A stretch of DNA of 44,693 bases from Isosphaeraceae bacterium. Lineage in GTDB: Bacteria; Planctomycetota; Planctomycetia; Isosphaerales; Isosphaeraceae. Positions 21,942 to 29,172 of this stretch are shown here, piece by piece (position 1 is the first letter of the stretch; the number at the start of each line of letters is the position of its first letter). The position numbers and the translations under genes are program-made. The stretch covers positions 1-44,693 of the forward strand of contig JAJPJC010000297.1 of NCBI GenBank assembly GCA_021324445.1, in the 5' to 3' direction. Below the pieces are notes generated by a model, which was not told the DNA's origin, made no database searches, and saw nothing but the letters and a program-made list of their open reading frames with translations.

Positions 21942-22913
21942 CGGATAGCGCGCTTTTGTTACTCCGACTTTCGTCGGGGGCTGGTCATTTCTGCCAGCCT
22001 CCCCATGTCGCCATGGGGGCCAGACTGTATCATCACCTCGATCGAGGGTCGGGCGTGCAGTCGTTGAGGCACCTACTCACAAGGAATCTTGACTTTCCTG
22101 CGAAGTTACACCAAAATTGAGGCATGGACATAATCACGTGCCCCTAAATTAGCGTACATCGCTGGCGTCTACATGGGCGATGGCTCGTTTCATGGAACGG
22201 CCAAGCGAGCGACTCTGACTTTCGCGATGGCTGATCGGGATGTCCTTGAGACAGTCGCCCGTTTCCATCACGAGGTCAGTCACCACTCTTGCAGTCCACG
22301 TCCCAATCCTCGACGTCGTCATCTGACTCGCCTTCGACTCACAGACAGCAATCTGGCTCGTCATCTGAGGGACATCACGATGGGGAAGACTCGATTGCCC
22401 ACGCTGAGCGGCGGATCGGCAAAGCGGGAATTCATAGCCGGTCTCATGGACACGGATGGGCACACCCGATAGGGCAAGACCACCAACGGCCAAAGTCAGG
22501 CCGGGCTCAAATTCAACCTCTTCGCTCTGCTCTTCACAAGTTCCGGAAAGTGGCTTCCTGACTTTCTTTCTCTCTTAGAAGAGTTTGAGGTCAAGGTTGG
22601 GAAGCCGACGCTTAAGCGTAAGTACAGGAGCGAAAAAGAGGCAGACTGTTGGCAAGTCGGAATCAACTTCCGAAGCTTTGCTGAAGCTGGCCTCTTCTTT
22701 CGCTGTGCTCGAAAGCAAGCCGTCGTAACCTCCTACCTTGCCACTGTTCGCCGCCAAAGATTCTGATCGCTTTGGTTGCCTGCTGATTGGCCGGTTCACC
22801 GCAGAGATTGTCACCGAACCTCCGAGGTCCGGTACCCACGGATACGTTCCGGCGTTTCCAGCATATAGCCCGATTTTTCCTTCGTCGCTCACGCGGCGAG
22901 GCGGCAGTGGTTT
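21942..22913 (-). ncRNA. Group I intron 1 in the capsid gene (about 972 nt)
   Basis: On the minus strand the 5-prime core has CTATATGCTGGAAACGCC (22868-22851), ACAATCTCTGCGG (22811-22799) and AATCAGCAGGCAACCAAAG (22788-22770), the familiar P/Q segments of group I introns. The 3-prime core has GTAGGTGCCTCAACGACTGC (22076-22057), a CCTCGATCGAGG P8 hairpin (22047-22036) and ATGATACAGTC (22033-22023). P7 pairs GACTG (22062-22058) with CAGTC (22027-22023). P9-region hairpins follow, including a GAAA tetraloop (21977-21964). A P1 of CGGT/GCCG spans the proposed 5-prime site, with the usual U:G pair. An endonuclease gene lies inside on the opposite strand. Confidence 0.85.
22134..22766 (+). pseudogene. 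LAGLIDADG homing endonuclease, antisense in intron 1, degenerate
   Basis: One plus-strand frame carries both LAGLIDADG motifs: AYIAGVYMGDGSFHG (22152-22196) and FIAGLMDTDGHTR (22431-22469). After the second motif it hits TAG (22470-22472), then continues without a frame change: GKTTNGQSQAGLKFN, FLSLLEEFEVKVGKP and ADCWQVGINFRSF to TGA at 22764. The segment after the stop is clearly the second half of the same domain. The frame opens after TAA 22131 with no start before motif 1. Missing start plus internal stop indicate decay, unless the TAG is read through. It lies between the Q and R core segments but on the other strand from the intron. Confidence 0.8.
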
Positions 22914-22984
22914 ACCGTGACATCATTGCGGGCCTCTACACCCGCCTGTTGTGTACCAAGAAATCCCTGAAGGTAGCTTGCGAT
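22914..22984 (-). CDS. Capsid first exon, copy A (no ATG)
   Basis: This 71-nt segment encodes ASYLQGFLGTQQAGVEARND then VTV, in frame with the main exon if intron 1 is removed. It is homologous to copy B at 23887-23957; the differences fall mostly on third codon positions of the minus strand. Where copy B has ATG, copy A has ATC, and an in-frame TAG lies 18 nt upstream. So copy A either is read from a spliced upstream exon, starts at a non-standard codon, or is inactive. The end at GGT is inferred from the end of homology and the P1 pairing. Confidence 0.65.
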
Positions 22985-23886
22985 GGTACCGTTCGGGCGC
23001 TATGCTGCGCCCGACCCTCCGACCCCACTCACGGTTCTCAACCCGGGGTCAAGGTTGGCCGGCTGCCCTCGAAGGGCAAGAGAAATGAGATAGCTTGTCA
23101 AATGGGAATTTGATAGAAAGAATGCGACAGGCCGAACGGCTTCGCGAATACTCGTCCGGCTCTGACCACAGTCACTCTATCGGAGGCAGAGCAGTCATGG
23201 CTAAGAGTCATCCTACCATTCCGCCATTCCCCTCGCACATCGACCGTTTCCGATGCGGAGACTGCCTATCCGGATTCATGGACGACGAAGGCTGTTTTCG
23301 CCTTGCCCATTCCAGGCATCCGGAAGACCCCAGCACCTTCCGCTTGGGATTTGCGGAGTTTCAGATCAATCTGCACTCTGACGATCGGCCGATCCTTGAA
23401 GTGATTCCGTCGTTTTTCGGACGTGGACGATTCTCGGTCGGCACGCCAATGGTCCACCGACGTCGACCCAATCCGTTGTTGATGTTCTGCATATCGAGGA
23501 CCAGCGAGTTAAAAAACGTTGTTATCCCTCACTTCGAGCGCCATCCTTTGCACGCCAAGAAGTCGCGGGACTTCGTTATCCGGCGTCAAGGAGTGGAGTT
23601 GCTCGATCGTGTCGCCAGAGGCCAAGATTGGCAAAGCGTGGACTCGGTTGCGGTGCGGGACGTGTGGCATCGTGGACCGCGCAAGTTCCGGCGGGATTTT
23701 CGGAGATCGTCCGGGCTCTCCGCGACGTCCGCCGCTTTGATGCGCCTCCGGCGCCTGATCTGTCGGCCCCTCGCAGCGGTCACCTTGATGGTCAGGGCTT
23801 GCCCTTTGGTCCCTGACTACTTCGCCACCATCAGCCCGAAGCCCGGTCTCATGTTCTCTCCAGAATCCTCCTGGGGCTTCTGGGCC
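22985..23886 (-). ncRNA. Possible group I intron 2 between the two first exons
   Basis: On the minus strand, elements in order suggest a second group I intron. A GTCAGGG/CCCTGAC hairpin lies at 23816-23791. CAAGGT (23787-23782) can pair with ACCTTG (23055-23050) as P3. A GCGCC/GGCGC hairpin follows at about 23755-23741. GACCCC (23050-23045) can pair with GGGGTC (23026-23021) as P7 around a GGTTGAGAACC hairpin (GAGA loop, 23043-23033). A GGGCGC/GCGCCC hairpin lies near the 3-prime end (about 23012-22995). The canonical R and S words seen in intron 1 are absent, and boundaries are guesses. Its placement after a capsid first exon and its endonuclease gene support the idea. Confidence 0.45.
23197..23816 (+). 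pseudogene. LAGLIDADG_1-type homing endonuclease, antisense, frameshifted
   Basis: ATG at 23197 (MAKSHPTIPPFPSHIDRFRC) has GGAGG 9 nt upstream, so this gene kept its own translation signals. The first motif is CLSGFMDDEGCF, followed by FRLGFAEFQINLHSDDRPIL, IPSFFGRGRFSV and RDFVIRRQGVELLDRVARG, the pattern of single-motif LAGLIDADG_1 enzymes of group I introns. Near 23698-23701 (TTTT) the frame is lost: restoring one T continues as FSEIVRALRDVRRFDAPPAP to TGA 23814. The enzyme would bind and cut the intronless capsid allele. Its C-terminal codons overlap, antisense, the proposed P2/P3 of intron 2. Confidence 0.75.
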
Positions 23887-23957
23887 ACCGTGACGTCATT
23901 ACGAGCCTCGACGCCAGCTTGCTGGGAGCCAAGGAAACGCTGGAGGTCATTGGACAT
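23887..23957 (-). CDS. Capsid first exon, copy B (with ATG start)
   Basis: This segment encodes MSNDLQRFLGSQQAGVEARN then DVTV, starting with ATG at 23957. It lies just downstream of the scaffold gene, where the capsid gene should begin. By eye, about 50 of its 71 nt match copy A; 18 of 24 residues are identical, and most changes are at third positions, so both copies were under protein-level selection. Without splicing, the frame continues AQKPQEDSGENMRPGFGL and stops at TAG within 25 codons. Joined to the main exon it would give a full capsid protein with a proper start. Splice sites are inferred. Confidence 0.7.
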
Positions 23958-23972
23958 CGCGCCAATTCTCTA

Positions 23973-24004
23973 CCGCAGCGATCACGGTTCTCGCATCGCT
24001 GCGG
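23973..24004 (-). promoter_or_regulatory. Hairpin in the capsid leader
   Basis: CCGCAGCGAT (24004-23995 on the minus strand) pairs perfectly with ATCGCTGCGG (23982-23973) around a 12-nt loop, ending 15 nt before the ATG of first exon B. There is no T-run, so a terminator is unlikely. A leader structure affecting capsid translation or splicing is possible. Confidence 0.45.
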
Positions 24005-24041
24005 AGAGGCGGCCGACTGGGCCCGAGGCCCTTTCTCCGAA

Positions 24042-24138
24042 CAGTGGTCAGTGGTGAGTAGTCAGTGATCAGGAAAGACACAGAAAAGGAGTGGTCGGGT
24101 TTTGGTCCGGGTCCGGGTCTTTTTTGACCACTGACCAT
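24042..24138. repeat. Heptamer inverted-repeat element 9 (CACTGAC family)
   Basis: AGTGGTCAGTGGTGAGTAGTC (24043-24063) and AGTGATCAGG face TTTGACCACTGACCATG (24123-24139). The spacer is about 50 nt. It lies between the scaffold gene and the capsid leader. Confidence 0.85.
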
Positions 24139-24144
24139 GCTCGA

Positions 24145-24891
24145 TCACCGGGCCGCCGCCCGCAGTCCAAAAGGCAGCGCCATACTCGTCCGGGGATCCC
24201 CCTGGGCCTTCTGCAAGCTCTGCATATGGAGGATGACCGCCTCGCCCATGGTCTTGGGCACAGGGGCCGGAGACGGGGTAGCCGACTGGGTCTGGGCCGC
24301 CTGGGTGGTCTGACCGCCGATACCCCCCTGGGTGGTCGCTCGGAGGAAGTGAGCATATTCCGGCCGCTGAAGCTGCTGCGCCACGAACTCGCCGACAGGC
24401 TGAAACGTGGGCGTGCGGACCACGAAGGAATCGCCCTGGGCCTCGACGGTGAGCTGGTTGCGCCACAGTTGAGTGAGCTGCTCGGCCGCCGCGGGAGACG
24501 CCAGGGGGGCCGCGGCCAACGCCCGCGACAGCTCGCCGTCCAGGGCGTACCGCTTCGCGCGCTCCTCGGTCTGGCAGAGCCGGGCGCGCTCGGCCTCGAC
24601 CTCCTGCTGTGACTGTTCGCGGAGCATCCGGAGGGCGGCCTCGATCTGGCCCTTCTGCGCGAGAGCCTCCATCTCGCGGCGCTGCGCTTCCTGCGCTTCC
24701 CTCTGGCGAGCCTCCTCGATCTGGGCGAGTTTGGCGCGCGAGTCGAGGAGCTCCTGATAATCCCTCGCGCTGATCATCACGGCCTGACCGGCGGCGGATG
24801 CGGACGTCGCGCCTGCGGGCGTTGTCGCGGCGGTCGCGGTCGCCGTCTCGGCCTGGGTCAGACTCTGAGCTTGGGTTGCTGGGTCAGCCAT
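24145..24891 (-). CDS. Capsid scaffold protein-like
   Basis: ATG at 24891 (MADPATQAQSLTQAETATAT) has GAGGA 5 nt upstream. The 248-residue product has an Ala/Thr-rich amino end, a long charged coiled coil (about residues 55-120, with KLAQIEEARQREAQEAQRRE), then a globular part ending in LPFGLRAAAR. A coiled-coil protein directly upstream of the major capsid gene is the classical place and form of a scaffolding protein, which shapes the procapsid and leaves before packaging. No protease domain is seen in it. Confidence 0.7.
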   Translation of the reverse strand: MADPATQAQSLTQAETATATAATTPAGATSASAAGQAVMISARDYQELLDSRAKLAQIEEARQREAQEAQRREMEALAQKGQIEAALRMLREQSQQEVEAERARLCQTEERAKRYALDGELSRALAAAPLASPAAAEQLTQLWRNQLTVEAQGDSFVVRTPTFQPVGEFVAQQLQRPEYAHFLRATTQGGIGGQTTQAAQTQSATPSPAPVPKTMGEAVILHMQSLQKAQGDPRTSMALPFGLRAAAR

Positions 24892-24901
24892 AGGATCCTC
24901 G

Positions 24902-25678
24902 TCAGGAAACAGGGCGAGTCGTTGCCAGGCGTGACGTTGTGGAGGCCGGGGCCGGCCCGAACCGCGCCGTGGTCCGTCCCCGCCAATTGGCCCCGAGCTT
25001 GGCTGGCTCGCTTTCGAGATGCAGCACGATGACCTCGGGGAGCAAGTGACGGTTCCGCCGGTCCCATTGCAAGGCGAACTGGACGTCGCTCCGGGCGGCG
25101 TCACCGTGGTGGATCGGATAGCTCCGCACCCGGTAGCCGCCCTGAGTGAGGGCGTCGCCGTGAAACAGTTGGAAAAAACCGATCGGCACGAAACCGTGGA
25201 TGGCGGAGATCCAGCGGGAGCCGGCCTGGAGTTCCGGGTGGAACCAGTGGCCGCACTGGTGGGCGTGGTTGTCCCAGGCCCCCGCGTATCGCTTCAGCGC
25301 CTGCCAGCGGTCCCATCCCGTCAGGTTGCAGCGGTCAGCCCCGTAGATGCAGCGCTCGTCGAGATGGGCCCAGTCCACCAGCCGGCGAAACTTCCGCGGC
25401 AGGACGATGTCCGCATCCAGATGGAGGATCCAGTCGTGAGCGCTGATCTGGTCGAGGACCCGATTGATCAGGCGGGCTTTGTTGAAGGCGCCGCCCCGCT
25501 TGTACTCCTGGGTTTCCAGGTAGCGCACGGAGTGCTTGCGGCAGACTGAGATCGTCTCGGTGTCCCAGGGGGCTGTGATGACAACCAGGTCGTCCACCAG
25601 CGACAGGTTCTCAGGGAGGGTCTGGGCGAGAAAGTCCCCATAGCCGCACGAGACCGTGATCGCTTCAATTCTGGTCAT
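24902..25678 (-). CDS. Glycosyltransferase family 2-like protein
   Basis: This 258-residue product starts at ATG 25678 (MTRIEAITVSCGYGDFLAQT). It shows the GT-A layout: an N-terminal nucleotide-binding strand region, LVVITAPWDTETI, then ISAHDWILHLDADIVLP with the metal-binding D-x-D at residues 88-90, and an acceptor half with HGFVPIGFFQLFHG. It probably transfers a sugar to a protein or surface polymer. It sits between the papain-like gene and the scaffold gene and is co-directional with both. The C-terminal 30 residues are Arg/Thr-rich and may be extra. Ribosome-binding site not obvious. Confidence 0.75.
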   Translation of the reverse strand: MTRIEAITVSCGYGDFLAQTLPENLSLVDDLVVITAPWDTETISVCRKHSVRYLETQEYKRGGAFNKARLINRVLDQISAHDWILHLDADIVLPRKFRRLVDWAHLDERCIYGADRCNLTGWDRWQALKRYAGAWDNHAHQCGHWFHPELQAGSRWISAIHGFVPIGFFQLFHGDALTQGGYRVRSYPIHHGDAARSDVQFALQWDRRNRHLLPEVIVLHLESEPAKLGANWRGRTTARFGPAPASTTSRLATTRPVS

Positions 25679-25739
25679 ATTGTGATGGTACAATATATAG
25701 GATGTAATGATCTTATGCCGTTTTCAGCAATCAGCCTGT

Positions 25740-26837
25740 CTAGATCCTCGTCCACTTCTTGCTGATGTCAACCTCGGGCACATTCGGATGGATCGTGACC
25801 TGGGCTGCCGGTTGGTTCACCTTGACCGTGATGCCGTCAGCGATTTGGATCTGCCTGGTGGCGAACCAGAGGGCGACATCCGGCTCCGGTTGGGGCGTGG
25901 GCGTCGGCGTCGGACTGGGCGTGGGAGACGGCGGCACGGGTGTCGGCGTCGGAGTCGGCGCCGGCGTCGGTGGGGGTGTCGGAGTCGGGCTCGGCGTGGG
26001 CGTCGGAGTCGGGGTTGGGGTTGGGAACGGGCTCGGGGGCAGGGTGTTGCCGCCCATGCTCACCCACAGTGCAGCCTTGCTCGCATAGGTGTCGCCGTTA
26101 AAGTCGATCCCGGTGCTGGGATTGAACGCCCGGGGCGAAAACCCGGTGAACAGCTCGGCGTCGCAGACCTGGAGTCCAGCCGGGGTCAGCTCCACCCATG
26201 AACCCCAGGTCAGCAGAATGTAATTGCCGTTCGCCAGGACGCCAACCAGCGCCACGAAGTGGCCATTGTTCGGGTCCGGCACGGCCGGCGCATCCCAGAT
26301 GGCCCCACCGTCGGGGTCAAACGAGTTGATCCAGGCGTCCGGCACGCTGAAGGCCATGCAGACGAACCCCTGGCTGCCGATCGCGCCCTGGACTGTGGGA
26401 GCATCCAGGGTGACGAGGTCCAGGTGGTCGTAGAGCACCGCGCCGGGTGGACTCGCGCCGGCGATGCCGCTGGGAGGTGCCCAGATCTGTTCGGTGACCT
26501 GCTGCTCGTCCAGGCCGTTGTCGCCACCGGAAACCTTCATGTACTGGGCTTCGATGGCCGACTGGCTGAAGGTGGACGCACTCCCTGTCGCTCGCAGCGT
26601 CAGCACGTTATCGACATGACACGCCATCGCCTCGCCGCAGTCGCCCAGCTTGTCGTTGCCGTCGATCGGCACGATCGCGTTGTTGACTGTCGTGTAACCG
26701 CAGGGCAGCGTTGGGACGGGCCAGGCGCCGGCGGCCGCGCGGAGGTTCTTGCGACGCAGTTTGTCGCGGTGCACGAAATGAGCAAAGTGACGAGCTTGGG
26801 GGAGCCAGACGCGGCGCGTCGTTGCCGTGTAGCGCAT
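25740..26837 (-). CDS. Papain-like (C1-fold) protein with Ser-Pro-Thr linker
   Basis: The 365-residue protein has KLGDCGEAMACHVDN (Cys67), GHFVALVGVLANGNYIL (His193) and TWGSWVELTPAG (from Thr210), which together resemble the Cys-His-Asn/Trp layout of papain-family peptidases; Asn appears to be replaced in the third motif, so activity is uncertain. A Pro/Thr-rich linker (about residues 270-320) leads to a small C-terminal beta domain ending KKWTRI. The fold is found in bacterial secreted proteins and in some prophage clusters. Here it lies between portal and scaffold genes, the place of a prohead protease, but the linker suggests an exposed, two-domain protein. Confidence 0.6.
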   Translation of the reverse strand: MRYTATTRRVWLPQARHFAHFVHRDKLRRKNLRAAAGAWPVPTLPCGYTTVNNAIVPIDGNDKLGDCGEAMACHVDNVLTLRATGSASTFSQSAIEAQYMKVSGGDNGLDEQQVTEQIWAPPSGIAGASPPGAVLYDHLDLVTLDAPTVQGAIGSQGFVCMAFSVPDAWINSFDPDGGAIWDAPAVPDPNNGHFVALVGVLANGNYILLTWGSWVELTPAGLQVCDAELFTGFSPRAFNPSTGIDFNGDTYASKAALWVSMGGNTLPPSPFPTPTPTPTPTPSPTPTPPPTPAPTPTPTPVPPSPTPSPTPTPTPQPEPDVALWFATRQIQIADGITVKVNQPAAQVTIHPNVPEVDISKKWTRI

Positions 26838-26841
26838 GAAG

Positions 26842-27060
26842 TTACTCCGTTGGGAGACCGATATGTCCCGCCAAAACGCCGAGGACGAACCAGAACACCG
26901 GATACAGGATCGGCCAGCGCTCGAATCCGCGGCGCATCACCCGCGAGATCGTGGCGTCTGGGCCGAACGTGCAGCACAACCAGACGTCGGTGGCGATCAC
27001 AACGGCGACCGTGGCCGCGAGGAAGGCCAGGGTCAGACACTGGGCTTGCTGCGTGGTCAT
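26842..27060 (-). CDS. Small membrane protein (72 aa)
   Basis: ATG at 27060 (MTTQQAQCLTLAFLAATVAV) gives a protein with two likely membrane segments (about residues 9-30 and 48-66) and a short basic loop (RVMRRGFERW) between them. It sits between the portal and papain-like genes. Function unknown; a small membrane protein in this place is not part of the standard head set. Confidence 0.6.
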   Translation of the reverse strand: MTTQQAQCLTLAFLAATVAVVIATDVWLCCTFGPDATISRVMRRGFERWPILYPVFWFVLGVLAGHIGLPTE

Positions 27061-27073
27061 AGCCGGCGCACGC

Positions 27074-28990
27074 CTACATAACAGAAGGGATGAGCGAGGA
27101 AACCTCGGTACCACCGCTCTGCCCGGTGGGATCCTCGCCGGCCTTGGCCTCAGCGGTTCCCTCGCCCTCCAGGGCCTCGGCCGTGCTGGTGATGCCGGCC
27201 CCCTGGAGCTCGCGCTGCTGCTCGGCCAACCGGGCCTTCTGCTTCATCAGGAGCGCGATCTCGGCGTCGAGCTGGCGGTATTGCTCGTCGGTGAGCCCCA
27301 TCAGCGTCTGGCGGACGATCGCCTGGAGGATCTCCCGTTCGGTGTTGGGGGCCTCGCCTGCGGCCTGGAGGGCCACCTGAAGCTTCGTCAGGTTGTCGAT
27401 CAGTTCGGCGGCGCCGACCAGCTCGAACCGGGCCGGGTAGGTGATCTCGACCCCGCCATCCTCCTCGCGGTTGGGCGGCTTGTTCCGCAGCACCATCAGG
27501 GCATACTCGGACAGGAACCGCTCGGCCTTGGCCAGCGTCTTGGCGATCGACGCCAGGAGCTTGTGCCCGGTCACGGCGTCGAGCTGCTTGGAGATGCCCG
27601 ATTGCGCCGTGGTGCTGCCGGCGACGGCGCCGGCCGGCTTGGCCAGGCAGGCGGCGCGGTCCTTGGCGTCGATCAAGTCCTGGAGGTTCTTCCGCAGTGA
27701 CTCGGCCGGATCCTTAGGGGGGGAGACGAACTCCCAGCCTTGGTAGGAGCCCGATTCCGGGTTCTTCTTCATGGGTAGGACGTAGCCTGGCCCCACCGAG
27801 AGCGTGTTATCGGACTTGCAGAAGTCCTCGGCCCCGGAGAGGAACGGGTGCGCCTGCAAGGTGTCTGAGAGGATCAGCTCGGAACTGCGGTTGTAATACT
27901 CCCGCTGCAGCTCGGCAACCTCCTCGTACCGCGACTTGCCGATGTGTGGCGTCCGGTGCTTGGGCAGATCTACCAGGCGGAGGATCGGCACTCGGCCGTA
28001 GGGATACTCGCGCCGGCCGATCTCCTCGTCCCCGTCGTAGGAGTAGAGGATCCACCCCTCGGGACGCCAGAGGCGGAACCGGACGTAGTTGCGCCGCCAG
28101 GCCGCGCCGATGTTGCCCGGATCTTCGGGATCGATCGCGTTGCCGTGCCGGTCGTAATCGATCCGGTCCGAGGGGTCCGTGTACTCCCGAACCAGGCACT
28201 CCAGGTACCTCCCGGCCGAGTCCGTGCGCCACCAGACCATGTTCTGGGGCAGGATGTAGCTGGCCACGCAGCGGTCCAGGCCCAGTCGCAGTTCGTCGGC
28301 CCGGGTCTGGATCGTCTCCCCGGGAGGCGCGGCCGGATGGTCCAGGCAGACATCCAGGCAACCCAGCACCAGGAGGAGTGGGGCCACCGTCTCGCGCATC
28401 CAGTCGTCGATCGGAGTACCCTTACCATCCACATCGCGCCACCACGCGAGTAGATCGTCGGGGCCCTCCCGGCTGACCTCCTGGTCGTAGACCTTCGCAA
28501 GGTGGATCCCACACGCCTCGGCGACCCACCCAGGGACTGGCGTGCGCGCGCGCCTCAGCTCGTAATCGTCATCCTGCGCCGTGGCGGCCGGGTCGGCGCC
28601 GAGCATGCCGGGATAAGGGCCATACCCGACGTCCTGGGTCTGGGCATTGACGCTGCCCAAGAAGCCGGCGAACCCCTGGTAGACATTGGGGAACTGCTGG
28701 GGATCCGGGTACTCACGGCGGTGGCGAAAGAGGTTCCGCGCCGGCAGACCGCGGCGGTCCGGGCCGTAGACCGCGTTGCGGTAGCGATCGCCCCCCTCGA
28801 ACGAATCGAGCAGCCAGCGCCAGCGGATCTGGTGCTCGAGCCAGTCGACGTGCCGGCGCTGAACGACCAGCTTGCCATCCAGCTCACGGTCACTCTTGAG
28901 CTCGGCTACCGTGGTCTGGGGCGTCGTCAGCCCGAGGGCGCGGCCGTCCTTGCCGGTGCCGTGGCTGGAGCGGAGAGGCGTCGATTTCAT
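27074..28990 (-). CDS. Phage portal protein
   Basis: The 638-residue product fits the portal family: an early helical region with WLEHQIRWRWLLDSFEGG, then a tail-facing wing, and the core helices and beta parts (RVPILRLVDLPKHRTPHIGK, ELQREYYNRSSELILSDTLQ, and the late helix KTLAKAERFLSEYALMVLRN). The dodecameric portal forms the DNA entrance and binds terminase. It directly follows the large terminase gene, separated only by a small membrane gene, as expected. The C-terminus is Glu/Gly-rich. The ATG abuts repeat element 11 and no Shine-Dalgarno sequence is visible. Confidence 0.85.
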   Translation of the reverse strand: MKSTPLRSSHGTGKDGRALGLTTPQTTVAELKSDRELDGKLVVQRRHVDWLEHQIRWRWLLDSFEGGDRYRNAVYGPDRRGLPARNLFRHRREYPDPQQFPNVYQGFAGFLGSVNAQTQDVGYGPYPGMLGADPAATAQDDDYELRRARTPVPGWVAEACGIHLAKVYDQEVSREGPDDLLAWWRDVDGKGTPIDDWMRETVAPLLLVLGCLDVCLDHPAAPPGETIQTRADELRLGLDRCVASYILPQNMVWWRTDSAGRYLECLVREYTDPSDRIDYDRHGNAIDPEDPGNIGAAWRRNYVRFRLWRPEGWILYSYDGDEEIGRREYPYGRVPILRLVDLPKHRTPHIGKSRYEEVAELQREYYNRSSELILSDTLQAHPFLSGAEDFCKSDNTLSVGPGYVLPMKKNPESGSYQGWEFVSPPKDPAESLRKNLQDLIDAKDRAACLAKPAGAVAGSTTAQSGISKQLDAVTGHKLLASIAKTLAKAERFLSEYALMVLRNKPPNREEDGGVEITYPARFELVGAAELIDNLTKLQVALQAAGEAPNTEREILQAIVRQTLMGLTDEQYRQLDAEIALLMKQKARLAEQQRELQGAGITSTAEALEGEGTAEAKAGEDPTGQSGGTEVSSLIPSVM

Positions 28991-29070
28991 TCGCGAGTGG
29001 CGAGTATCCAGTAACGAGTCGCGAGAGAAGACCAGTTCAATCGGTTCTCGCTACTCGATACTCGCTAGTA
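28991..29070. repeat. Heptamer inverted-repeat element 11 (GCGAGTA family)
   Basis: TTCGCGAGTGGCGAGTATCC and ACGAGTCGCGAGAG (28991-29028) are matched by TTCTCGCTACTCGATACTCGC (29045-29065). The right arm supplies the last codons and stop of the 39-residue membrane protein gene, and the left arm ends at the portal start codon. Confidence 0.85.
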
Positions 29071-29170
29071 TCTCCACCAGGTGAAAGAGCAGTGGCAGCA
29101 GCAGGAAGAGCGCCACGAGGTAGCACACGGCGTCGAGCCAGGAGTACGAGAGCCGGCGGGGTCGGTTCAT
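29051..29170 (-). CDS. Tiny single-span membrane protein (39 aa)
   Basis: ATG at 29170 (MNRPRRLSYSWLDAVCYLVA) encodes a basic amino end and one strongly hydrophobic segment (about residues 15-34, LVALFLLLPLLFHLVEI). An ATG at 29176 is an alternative start. The last residues (ASIE) and the TAG are formed by repeat element 11, while the start lies at the edge of element 12. Too short for family assignment; it could be a lysis-related or regulatory micropeptide. Confidence 0.5.
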   Translation of the reverse strand: MNRPRRLSYSWLDAVCYLVALFLLLPLLFHLVEILASIE

Positions 29171-29172
29171 GG

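Noticed and set aside
22134..22766. The LAGLIDADG region as an intein in the capsid protein
   Set aside because: The endonuclease frame is on the strand opposite the capsid gene, no splicing blocks are seen, and the minus strand shows group I intron core elements instead.
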